Source: a virus
Length of the DNA: 64,000 nucleotides
Reading direction: 5' to 3' (one strand)
IMG/VR virus record: IMGVR_UViG_3300013120_000738
Coordinates: 62,001 to 126,000 of that record
A model generated the notes under the pieces. It searched no databases. It was not told the origin of the DNA and saw nothing but the letters and a program-made list of their open reading frames with translations. Each line of letters starts with the position of its first letter. The first letter of the stretch is position 1. Shown here piece after piece: positions 43,320-51,061 of the stretch. A program made the translations under genes and the position numbers.

Positions 43320-44217
43320 ACGGTCTGCGATTAACGTTCCCAAGACTGTCAAAATAGTTGCAAAGCCAAAAGCCGAAAAAGTACTAGATTTAAAAGACAT
43401 TCGGCGAATAGAACCACGCAAGGCAGTACGCACACCTCCCGCCGCTTCCGTCGCCCAATCCAAAATTCTAAGGCGACATCGCAATATCAGGCGCAAGACC
43501 CAAGTCCGATACGAGACAAGAGAGCCATCCTATGGGTCGATCGAAAAAATAAAAGCCCTACAAGGAATAGGTTGTGGGAATATACTAATAATATTAGGGA
43601 ATGGCCCATCATTATTAGAAGTATCAGATATCGACCTTAAGAATATTAAAGAACACGATAAGATCCATACCCTAACAGTCAATAAACCAGACGAGCGAAT
43701 TTGGCCGACAACATATTGGGCATTCTTCGATTATTCACAACTAAGACGCCATGAGGACTTATGGAATTCCTATCATGGCACTATGTTTAATTCTACAGCT
43801 ATACGAAAACAAAAACAATCTTCTATGCAATTTAAGAATCATAGAGGGCAAGGCTGGAGTAAAGACCCAAGCAAAGGGATTTATATCGGACGATCATCAG
43901 TTTATGCTTCAATGCAGATAGCAGCATGGATGAATTATGATCATATTTATATATTAGGCTGCGATATGAATCCTAGCGGAATAGATGGTAAATTACATTT
44001 TTATGGCGTCAATCCAGATGTCGAACCAGAATTACGGGCTAAAAGATTTGCAAAAGAAGCAGAATGGTATGATACAGCAGCAGTAGTATTAAGCCCAGAA
44101 GAAAGAACTAGATTTACTTTTGTGACCGACTACAATCCTTGGGACTTTGTTAAGAAATTCGGGAATATAACGCATAGAGACTTAACACCCATAATAGAAC
44201 ACGCTAATCGACTCTGA
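43270..44217 (+). CDS. MptE/DUF115-like protein, glycan-related
   Basis: A 315-residue protein. The first 85 residues are basic. The domain then begins IILGNGPSLLEVSDIDLKN and contains YILGCDMN and KLHFYG. It is the same domain as the second half of the 21.8-23.2 kb protein. By family it may bind a nucleotide and act on sugar transfer (sialyltransferase-like). It is followed by a methyltransferase gene 14 bases away. Confidence 0.65.
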   Translation: MHRNVVASRVKPLVVRKRSAINVPKTVKIVAKPKAEKVLDLKDIRRIEPRKAVRTPPAASVAQSKILRRHRNIRRKTQVRYETREPSYGSIEKIKALQGIGCGNILIILGNGPSLLEVSDIDLKNIKEHDKIHTLTVNKPDERIWPTTYWAFFDYSQLRRHEDLWNSYHGTMFNSTAIRKQKQSSMQFKNHRGQGWSKDPSKGIYIGRSSVYASMQIAAWMNYDHIYILGCDMNPSGIDGKLHFYGVNPDVEPELRAKRFAKEAEWYDTAAVVLSPEERTRFTFVTDYNPWDFVKKFGNITHRDLTPIIEHANRL

Positions 44218-44231
44218 CGTATTATGGAGGC

Positions 44232-44765
44232 ATGAGTAAGCCTCTAAAATCTCTAAAGAAAAGAAGCCAATTACCAGAGCTACTTAACGAACTAGGTTTA
44301 ACGGGTTTTGGTATCGAGCTAGGCGTCGCTGCCGGTCTTTTTTCATCTCTGATTTTAAAGAAAAGTCAACTACAATTATTATTCTCCGTGGATCTCTGGG
44401 GTACTCGTTGCCACGATGATGAGCAATATAAAGCAGTAGTTGATAAATTATCTGAATTTGGTCAAAGAAACGCAATCTTAAGATTAAGCTTTAGCGAAGC
44501 TGCTCGTCTTTTCCGAAATGATCTGTTTGATTTTATCTATGTTGACGGGAATGCCAGAAAAGGCCAGGAAGGCGGAAAGACGCTTCACGAATGGTGGCCC
44601 AAATTAAAAAGTGGCGGGATCTTCGCTGGTCACGATTATGATAAAGAACACTGGCCATATAATGTTGAAATGATAGATGCCTTCGTAGAAGAGCATCATT
44701 TAACACCAGAAGACAGATTTTCCTCATGGTATTGCCAAAAAGGACTTGATCGGAGAATAATATGA
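44232..44765 (+). CDS. class I SAM-dependent methyltransferase
   Basis: A 177-residue enzyme of the Methyltransf_24 type. Motif I is GFGIELGVAAGLFSS (GxExG-type), then LLFSVDLWG for the SAM ribose contact, LFDFIYVDGNA, and FAGHDYD with a metal-binding Asp/His. AGG precedes ATG at 4 bases. It probably methylates a sugar, given its neighbours. It overlaps the next gene by 4 bases. Confidence 0.75.
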   Translation: MSKPLKSLKKRSQLPELLNELGLTGFGIELGVAAGLFSSLILKKSQLQLLFSVDLWGTRCHDDEQYKAVVDKLSEFGQRNAILRLSFSEAARLFRNDLFDFIYVDGNARKGQEGGKTLHEWWPKLKSGGIFAGHDYDKEHWPYNVEMIDAFVEEHHLTPEDRFSSWYCQKGLDRRII

Positions 44766-45148
44766 ATAAGGTTTATATTGCGACGAGATTACATAATGCG
44801 GCTAGAGCACAAGAAATAAAGGAGAAACTCTACGCATTAGGTATTGAGATCACTTACGACTGGACCAAGCATGGACAAGTATATAGTGAGGAGGAATTAA
44901 GAGCCTTCGGTGAAGAGGAAGAAAACGGAGTAAGGACGTGTGATGTCCTTCTGATGATATTTCCAGGTGGATGCGGTAGTCATTGGGAAGCAGGCTTAGC
45001 CAGAGGTCTTAATATACCTATCGTACTTCTAATGGAGAAAGAAGTAGAACAAAAAACCTTTTATTATCTTGATGGTGTGCATCAAACAAAAACAGAAGAT
45101 GAAGCCATCAAGAAAGTGCTCACATTGTTAGGGAGATCCGATGTTTAA
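44762..45148 (+). CDS. nucleoside 2-deoxyribosyltransferase-like protein
   Basis: A 128-residue protein. KVYIATRLHNAARAQEIKEK at the start and GCGSHWEAGLARGL near the middle are the features of the nucleoside 2-deoxyribosyltransferase/TIR-like fold; the Glu in HWEAG is the usual nucleophile position. The family cleaves or exchanges deoxynucleoside bases. It is directly followed by a DeoC-like gene and lies 2.3 kb from purZ, which suggests a nucleotide-modifying or salvage role. Confidence 0.75.
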   Translation: MNKVYIATRLHNAARAQEIKEKLYALGIEITYDWTKHGQVYSEEELRAFGEEEENGVRTCDVLLMIFPGGCGSHWEAGLARGLNIPIVLLMEKEVEQKTFYYLDGVHQTKTEDEAIKKVLTLLGRSDV

Positions 45149-45839
45149 CAAATTAGAACTTGATGTAATGCAAGCCAATGAATTAATCGAAGCAGCTAAT
45201 CTAGCAGCTAAGTATAAATTCCCAGCGATTGTGGTTCACCCAGCTATTACGTCAGAAGCTATGATGGCACGTGGTAGAGCTGGCGGGCAATATAAAATTA
45301 TTACACCAGTAGACTGCCCAAAAGGTGAAGTCTTCGGCATGACAAAATTTAGGGGCCTATCAACAGATGCCTTAGATGCTGATGGTTTTGAAATTATGTT
45401 GACTGCCGGGAAAACAGTCACAGATACAAGAAATGAAGCCAAATCTCTAACTGACTTTATCAAACAACATCTCACAGAACTAACAGAAGTAAGATTTGTG
45501 TTTGGTGTTTTCTCGAGAACCGAAGAAGATATAGCCACATTATGTGAAGCTTTGTTGGACGTCCGGATGCCAGCGATGATCAGGACTGACCATCAACTTA
45601 AATTACAAATAAGCAAAGCCAACGCAGATACACACAATCAAGTAATAGATAAAATCCTCGAGAAAGTAAAGGTTCCTATCAAATTATCAGCAAATATCAA
45701 TAGTGTGCGTACAATCACTTCTTGCGATAGAGCATCTAGGTTTGCTGTTAATGTATTACAAGCAAAGGCAATAATTAAGGAATTCCAGAACCAACCACAA
45801 GAGTTAAGAGGAATGCTCGAAAGTGGATCTCCTCAGTAA
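45141..45839 (+). CDS. DeoC/class I aldolase-like TIM-barrel protein
   Basis: A 232-residue protein with a barrel-like pattern: AAKYKFPAIVVHPAIT, EVRFVFGVFS, AMIRTDH, and VPIKLSANI near the end with a Lys in the position of a Schiff-base residue. It resembles deoxyribose-phosphate aldolase but lacks some usual motifs. It overlaps the deoxyribosyltransferase-like gene by 8 bases, so they may act on the same sugar. Confidence 0.5.
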   Translation: MFNKLELDVMQANELIEAANLAAKYKFPAIVVHPAITSEAMMARGRAGGQYKIITPVDCPKGEVFGMTKFRGLSTDALDADGFEIMLTAGKTVTDTRNEAKSLTDFIKQHLTELTEVRFVFGVFSRTEEDIATLCEALLDVRMPAMIRTDHQLKLQISKANADTHNQVIDKILEKVKVPIKLSANINSVRTITSCDRASRFAVNVLQAKAIIKEFQNQPQELRGMLESGSPQ

Positions 45840-46179
45840 TGTAACATGTCCTGATTGTGGTTTAAAGCATAGTTATACCTATTCTGATACTTATTGTGAA
45901 CCTAATAGAGTATATGTTGATTGTATATATTGTGGAACCAAAATTCAAGTAGCAGCGTCAGAAGAAGTAACAGAAAGAAAACCAATAGAAGAAGAGATCC
46001 CTGTATTAGAAACAGGGACGGTTGTACGAGTAACAAACGAACAACACGTTTGGCATAACCAAATAGGCATAATAAAAGACAAGAAACACAAACACTACAG
46101 AATAGAGATATTTGGGGCACTTCTGTGGGTTCCATCTGATTGGGTAGAAGAACATGAGCTTAATGATGCTAATCCATGA
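45823..46179 (+). CDS. zinc-ribbon protein with KOW/SH3-like part
   Basis: A 118-residue protein. CPDCGLKH and CIYCGTK form a zinc ribbon (residues 9-41). ETGTVVRVTNEQHVWHNQIG after it looks like an SH3/KOW-type strand set. GTG 45823 is the only start possible in this region without losing the ribbon. It overlaps the previous stop by 17 bases. It may bind nucleic acid. Confidence 0.6.
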   Translation: MDLLSNVTCPDCGLKHSYTYSDTYCEPNRVYVDCIYCGTKIQVAASEEVTERKPIEEEIPVLETGTVVRVTNEQHVWHNQIGIIKDKKHKHYRIEIFGALLWVPSDWVEEHELNDANP

Positions 46180-46534
46180 GCTTGGCGATGATGCCGACCT
46201 CTTAGTAAGGCAAGACTCTTGGCTGGAGCAACAACGGAGAGAAACAGCCACCAAATTAGATAGACTGACAAGTGAATTGCGGTCTATAATATTAGCACAA
46301 CGTATCAAAAGCACACTACAACAAAGAAATATGGTCGCCGTCTTAGATGACGAACGCGATCAACAGGGTGAAATAGCATGTCTAAGTGTCCTCATCAAGA
46401 ATCTCCCAGATGCCCTAAAAGACTTTGACAGATCAAGACATGACCCCAATAAAAGACTTAGTGCCGGTGCCCAAATAGCAGGGTGGAAAGCTGATGGACA
46501 CGACGTAGAAGCATCAAGAGCACTAAGAGATTAA
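46154..46534 (+). CDS. helical hypothetical protein
   Basis: A 126-residue helical protein (QDSWLEQQRRETATKLDRLT...). It overlaps the preceding gene by 26 bases and is convergent with the radical SAM gene by 4. Unknown family. Confidence 0.55.
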   Translation: MSLMMLIHELGDDADLLVRQDSWLEQQRRETATKLDRLTSELRSIILAQRIKSTLQQRNMVAVLDDERDQQGEIACLSVLIKNLPDALKDFDRSRHDPNKRLSAGAQIAGWKADGHDVEASRALRD

Positions 46535-47328
46535 CACATACAATCCCTACATAATTCTATATCACATCTCTGTGATTGAAGGTGCTTCTGGCGTATCTCA
46601 TTATATCGTGTATTATACCAGATGTCATATATTGGTGTAACATGTGTATTCCCCACAACTTCCTTACCTTCAATATCAGCATGGCATAACGCAACATCAC
46701 CATTTACTAATATTGTCATATTAGTCCATAAACGAGAACATACATCTGTAGATAATTTCCCCCTTGTTGCTATAGATATATCAGCCCAATTATGAAACTT
46801 TGCAAATTTGACACCAGGAAATAATTTCACAGTCCTTCTTTGATCATCAGTATTACAACATCGTATCCTCACATTGACTGGTGATCCTAATTTTCTATTT
46901 AATGCAATAAAATTATAAATATTATCAAATACTCGACCATACTCTAACGGATATCTAATCCTCTCAAATTCCTCTATACTAGACCCATCAACGCTAAAAG
47001 TTATCTGCTCTAATCCAGCCTCAATCAAAGCTTGTGCATATTCATTATTAAGTAATGATGCATTGGTAAAAAGTCTAGGTTTGATACCACACTTTGCCAC
47101 ATATATTACCTTCTCTATTAATGTATCATCTAAAAGAGGTTCCCCAAAATTATGAAGATGTATAGCCCTGCATTTTCGCCTGCACTGATCAACTAGAGTA
47201 ATAAAGAATTGATAATCCATGTATTGTACTTTACGTTGCATCTTCCTATGAGCACACATTATACATTGTGCATTACAAGCATTTGTCACCTCGATTCGAA
47301 CTGTTGGTGGGAAATTTGGTAATTTCAT
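46531..47328 (-). CDS. radical SAM enzyme
   Basis: A 265-residue protein. CNAQCIMC (about residues 18-25) is the CxxxCxxC iron-sulphur motif, FGEPLLDD the GGE-like SAM contact, and a cysteine-rich C-terminus (CSRLW, CHAD, CDIELCRDCMC) resembles an auxiliary SPASM-type cluster. Such proteins modify peptides or cofactors; the target is unknown. It diverges from purZ across 84 bases. Confidence 0.85.
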   Translation of the reverse strand: MKLPNFPPTVRIEVTNACNAQCIMCAHRKMQRKVQYMDYQFFITLVDQCRRKCRAIHLHNFGEPLLDDTLIEKVIYVAKCGIKPRLFTNASLLNNEYAQALIEAGLEQITFSVDGSSIEEFERIRYPLEYGRVFDNIYNFIALNRKLGSPVNVRIRCCNTDDQRRTVKLFPGVKFAKFHNWADISIATRGKLSTDVCSRLWTNMTILVNGDVALCHADIEGKEVVGNTHVTPIYDIWYNTRYNEIRQKHLQSQRCDIELCRDCMC

Positions 47329-47412
47329 GATGTGTTACTAGTTATATCTTGACTACCATAGCTATTTCCGTATTTAATCAATAACATCCCACCTTACATA
47401 AAGGCAAAAACA

Positions 47413-48579
47413 ATGCAATCTGGAACGTTCAATGTAGTTACCGATGGACAATGGGGCTCCTGTGGAAAAGGTTTGATATCAACAGCAATCGCCGACAGAT
47501 ATCGACCAAGCGTCATATCAACGACCAATATGGCAAATGCGGGGCATACCGCAGTCGATAGTGATGGAGCCACATTCATAGCTAAGGCCCTACCAGCCCC
47601 AGCAATTCTTGGAAAATGGCGAACTGATTATCTTCCATATATCGTAATAGGACCAACAGCCGCATTTCATGCCAAGCAAATGGCAAAGGAAGTCGCCGAA
47701 ACCGAATGTGCTCCAAGGCTCGTGATACATCCAAGAGCGGGCATAATCACAGAGCAACACCAAGAAATCGAGAATCAACTCAAAGGTGGGACAAAACACG
47801 TCGCTAGTACCATGCAAGGTTGTGGGGCATTCCTTGCCGACAAGATTATGAGGCGGCCAGATTTGAAGCTTGCAGGCGATACAGAATTCACCCAATACTC
47901 AGGGTATACTCTCGAAAAAGCACTCGCGGCATGTTTACGTGGTACAAAATGGCAAAGCCTCTGCGTAGACTTATCGATACCACGCATATTACAAATGTTC
48001 ATGGAGGTGGGCAATACTATCCTACATGAAGGATCTCAAGGATTCAGCCTGGATATTAACCACGGCTCACATTATCCTCAGTGCACCAGCAGAAGCACGA
48101 CGGCTATGCAAAACATGGCCGACATGGGTATTACTCATCATCACATGGGTAGAGTAATATTGGTCATCAGGCCAGCGCCTATTCGCGTCGGTAATGTAGT
48201 TGAAGGTGGTAAAACTGTAGGATATTCTGGCGATTGTTATCCTGACCATACAGAAACAACTTGGGAAGCTATTGGTGAGGCTTGTGGAGCACCACAAGAA
48301 ACGTTTAAAGGTGAATTAACTACAGTCACAAAAAGATTACGACGGGTTTTCACGTTCTCCGATATCCAATTTAAGGAAGCTGTTGCGATTAATGGAGCGA
48401 CCGAGATTGCTCTTAATTTCGCAAACTATATTGATTGGAAGTGTTATGGAACTAATAACCCAAACAATCTTCCTCCCAAAGTCACCGATTTCATAAAGAA
48501 ATTAGAAGATCTAGGTGGCGTCAAAGTCACTATAGTTGGCACTGGTCCAAGAAACGACCATGTTTGTTTCTTAGACTAA
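47413..48579 (+). CDS. purZ: PurZ-like adenylosuccinate synthetase homologue (2-aminoadenine pathway)
   Basis: A 388-residue relative of PurA. The P-loop reads GQWGSCGKG (12-20), where PurA has WGDEGKG. Loss of the catalytic Asp in favour of Ser is the reported feature of phage PurZ, which uses dGMP instead of IMP to make the precursor of 2-aminoadenine. NAGHT (about 42-46), the IMP-loop equivalent, is kept. A dATP hydrolase (DatZ) or MazZ is not seen in this window. Z replacement of A in the phage DNA is therefore inferred. Confidence 0.85.
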   Translation: MQSGTFNVVTDGQWGSCGKGLISTAIADRYRPSVISTTNMANAGHTAVDSDGATFIAKALPAPAILGKWRTDYLPYIVIGPTAAFHAKQMAKEVAETECAPRLVIHPRAGIITEQHQEIENQLKGGTKHVASTMQGCGAFLADKIMRRPDLKLAGDTEFTQYSGYTLEKALAACLRGTKWQSLCVDLSIPRILQMFMEVGNTILHEGSQGFSLDINHGSHYPQCTSRSTTAMQNMADMGITHHHMGRVILVIRPAPIRVGNVVEGGKTVGYSGDCYPDHTETTWEAIGEACGAPQETFKGELTTVTKRLRRVFTFSDIQFKEAVAINGATEIALNFANYIDWKCYGTNNPNNLPPKVTDFIKKLEDLGGVKVTIVGTGPRNDHVCFLD

Positions 48580-48630
48580 TTGCGATCAAATCTACATCAT
48601 TTCCACACGTACCTATTTTGGATGGGAATG

Positions 48631-49065
48631 ATGAATCGCAAAAAGAATGATGCTAACTATAGAAATAATCTCCGGAAAGCAGCTAAGGCTGCCGGAATGT
48701 CTTTTAAAGCATATAGAGCTTCTAGGTGGGAATCAGTAGGATGGACATATGCTGTGGAGACAGTAAGAAAAAGATGTAAAAGACGCGGTATTGAGTGTAC
48801 TATAACACCAGCTATAGTAAAAAACTTATGGGATAAACAAAATGGAATTTGTCCGATAACAGGCTGGAAAATGGAATTGCGTAAAAGTGGGATTGGATTA
48901 GTTCCAACCACAGTTACAATCGATAGAATAGATCAAAGTGTTGGTTACACACAAAATAATATTCGTCTTATTTGTTTCACTGCTAATAATGCAAGGCACA
49001 CGGGATCAGACGAAGATTTGCTTAAATTCTGTAAGGCAGTAGTCAATCATGCTCGAAGCGTTTAA
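48631..49065 (+). CDS. HNH homing-type endonuclease
   Basis: About 144 residues. Basic N-terminal part (RKAAKAAGMSFKAYRASRW), then CPITGWKMEL, VTIDRIDQSVGYTQNNIRLI and NNARHTGS, the phage HNH core. The start ATG 48631 has GGATGG upstream; other in-frame ATGs lie within 51 bases. It starts 52 bases after purZ's stop and overlaps the next gene by 17 bases. Confidence 0.85.
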   Translation: MNRKKNDANYRNNLRKAAKAAGMSFKAYRASRWESVGWTYAVETVRKRCKRRGIECTITPAIVKNLWDKQNGICPITGWKMELRKSGIGLVPTTVTIDRIDQSVGYTQNNIRLICFTANNARHTGSDEDLLKFCKAVVNHARSV

Positions 49066-49894
49066 AGTCGCTGCATATCTAGACGAAGCCGGGGAAGACC
49101 CGGCTACGGCCTGCAAAGTCCTGAAGGAATTGAATATCCATTATGCAGTCTTGCGTAGAGCATGGGTCAATAATATTCTAGAACTAAGCGACCGTGGATG
49201 CAAGAAGTTAAGAGATATATTAGAAGAATATGAAGTAACACCTATAGCATTAATAACTACATTGGGAGAAGTCCCAGCTCCAAGTCTTGTGTCCTTAGAC
49301 CAAGAATATATTCAAAGAGCATTCAATTTAGCGTCATATTTCAAGACGCCGATTGTAAGAATCCAGATAGGTACTAAGGTCAAATCAGATGTTACTGCCG
49401 AAGTTGATTGGTGGATGGAGTATATTAAGCAACAATCAATTGCACATAATATATCACCGGTATTCGAGATAACTCCAGATTCTATCTATATAAGGCCTAC
49501 AGATATAGCCGCACTACTTGCCAAGCATAGGAAATGGCAATTATTATATGATCCCGTACAACTTATACTAAAACAAAAACAAGACCCATTTGTCCGCTTT
49601 TGGTCCTTACTGAAGAATAGAACTGCTGCTATAGATGTGCGGGATCATAAGATAGGTAGAGGATTTAAACCTGTTGGCTTTGGTGATTCTAATATATTGT
49701 TAACACTAGTCGACGTGATAAATACACAATACAAGGGATGGTTATTTCTAGAACCAAATCTTGGGAGGCGACACGGATCACACAACACCAAAGAAGATGT
49801 CTTCAAAATGAGTGTTGAAGCCATTAAATTTGGATTACAATCAAAGTTAGGGGTGAATGATGATAAACCTAAACGAAGCGATCCAAAGGATTAA
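49049..49894 (+). CDS. sugar phosphate isomerase/epimerase-like TIM barrel
   Basis: A 281-residue protein. Barrel strands are visible as VTPIALITTLGE, PIVRIQIG, SPVFEITPDS, WQLLYDPVQ and GWLFLEPN, with Glu/Asp/His metal-type positions (DVRDHKIG). This is the AP-endonuclease-2/xylose-isomerase-like superfamily, in which function varies (isomerases, epimerases, endonuclease IV). Substrate not determinable. It overlaps the HNH gene and the next gene. Confidence 0.7.
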   Translation: MLEAFKVAAYLDEAGEDPATACKVLKELNIHYAVLRRAWVNNILELSDRGCKKLRDILEEYEVTPIALITTLGEVPAPSLVSLDQEYIQRAFNLASYFKTPIVRIQIGTKVKSDVTAEVDWWMEYIKQQSIAHNISPVFEITPDSIYIRPTDIAALLAKHRKWQLLYDPVQLILKQKQDPFVRFWSLLKNRTAAIDVRDHKIGRGFKPVGFGDSNILLTLVDVINTQYKGWLFLEPNLGRRHGSHNTKEDVFKMSVEAIKFGLQSKLGVNDDKPKRSDPKD

Positions 49895-50069
49895 GAAGGC
49901 AGGTAGCACAAACGTTCGTGCAGTACCAATGCCAGGTAAAAATGTAAATGAAGATCATCAAATTGAGATAAAAGAAGGGAACACGTGGCTTCCGATAGTA
50001 GACGGAATACCCAGAAGCGCTGCGATGGATATCATTAACCAAGCCACAAATAGAACAATTCTGGGTTGA
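49857..50069 (+). CDS. small hypothetical protein
   Basis: A 70-residue protein. ATG at 49857 or 49860. Contains NLNEAIQRIKKAGS and PMPGKNVNEDHQIEIKEG. It overlaps the isomerase-like gene by 38 bases. Unknown family. Confidence 0.5.
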   Translation: MMINLNEAIQRIKKAGSTNVRAVPMPGKNVNEDHQIEIKEGNTWLPIVDGIPRSAAMDIINQATNRTILG

Positions 50070-50500
50070 TGAACAAGAAGATTACTTCAGTATTAGAATT
50101 ATCAAGATACAAAGTCGGTCACAAGGCCTGGTGGGTTGTGCTGCGCTACTCATCACCAATCCCACAATTAAATAGTGATGAAGAATGGATGCTTCATACA
50201 CACCCAAAAACAATCTATTCAGGCCCATATAAAAATACTTGGCAATCTAAAGCTAAGCTACCTAGACTACATCATTCAGACTTCAATATTGTTGTTTCAC
50301 TATTATCCTCTGAACTAGTAGTAGAACCATTCGTGATTAATAGAATCACCAGAAGCAATCAGACTGGTGAATTTTATTATGCTAATGCGGATGACGAATG
50401 GATGCCAGAATCTTGCCTTTGCGACTCTCAAGCAGCCGCCGTAAAGGAAAGAAGCAGAATACTAAGATTAATGAATAAATGGCTTGCCGAAGCTAAATAG
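50069..50500 (+). CDS. hypothetical protein
   Basis: A 143-residue protein starting at ATG 50069, which shares one base with the previous stop (TGATG). Mixed alpha/beta with several Trp and Tyr. No recognised motif. Confidence 0.55.
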   Translation: MNKKITSVLELSRYKVGHKAWWVVLRYSSPIPQLNSDEEWMLHTHPKTIYSGPYKNTWQSKAKLPRLHHSDFNIVVSLLSSELVVEPFVINRITRSNQTGEFYYANADDEWMPESCLCDSQAAAVKERSRILRLMNKWLAEAK

Positions 50501-50576
50501 ATTATCTGCTCTGGTAATTAAGATATACATGGTCGCGGAAATCGATCGTGAAACCATCAATAATTAGGATATATCC

Positions 50577-51020
50577 ATGGCCAAGAGAAAGAAAGAAAAA
50601 CACCCTACGTTCTTTTGCTTAGAAGGTGCTATACGGTGCTATGAAGAAGGCACGATGCTCGAGCTACAATCACAAATTACCCCAGAAGAATGGGAACATA
50701 TAATAGTTGAAACAATAAAGTATAAAGCATTCCTAGACTGCTTAAAAGAAATAGCATGTCCAATATTAGAAGAAACCTGGGGTAAAGAGGACGAATACTT
50801 TATCTTCCAACTAGATGTAGCAATATCTAGAATGAGAAATATTGATGCTCTTCTAGTAGCAAAACATAATGCCGAAAAAATCAAGAAATCATACTCTAAA
50901 TGGATGAAAGAGAATGCAGTTGAAGCTAAGAAAGCGATAGAGGAGATACGACAGGCCCACCGCAAAGCCTTGGGCCAGTACTTCGAAGGTGATGATACAA
51001 TGGAGGTGTCGGATTTATAG
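50577..51020 (+). CDS. helical hypothetical protein
   Basis: A 147-residue helical, charged protein (KRKKEKHPTFFCLEGA at the start, IEEIRQAHRKALGQYFEG at the end). It precedes the giant gene by 41 bases and may be a chaperone or tail-associated factor, by position only. Confidence 0.55.
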   Translation: MAKRKKEKHPTFFCLEGAIRCYEEGTMLELQSQITPEEWEHIIVETIKYKAFLDCLKEIACPILEETWGKEDEYFIFQLDVAISRMRNIDALLVAKHNAEKIKKSYSKWMKENAVEAKKAIEEIRQAHRKALGQYFEGDDTMEVSDL

Positions 51021-51061
51021 TACTCAAATCTACGATAGATTCCTACGATATAGAGAATGCC

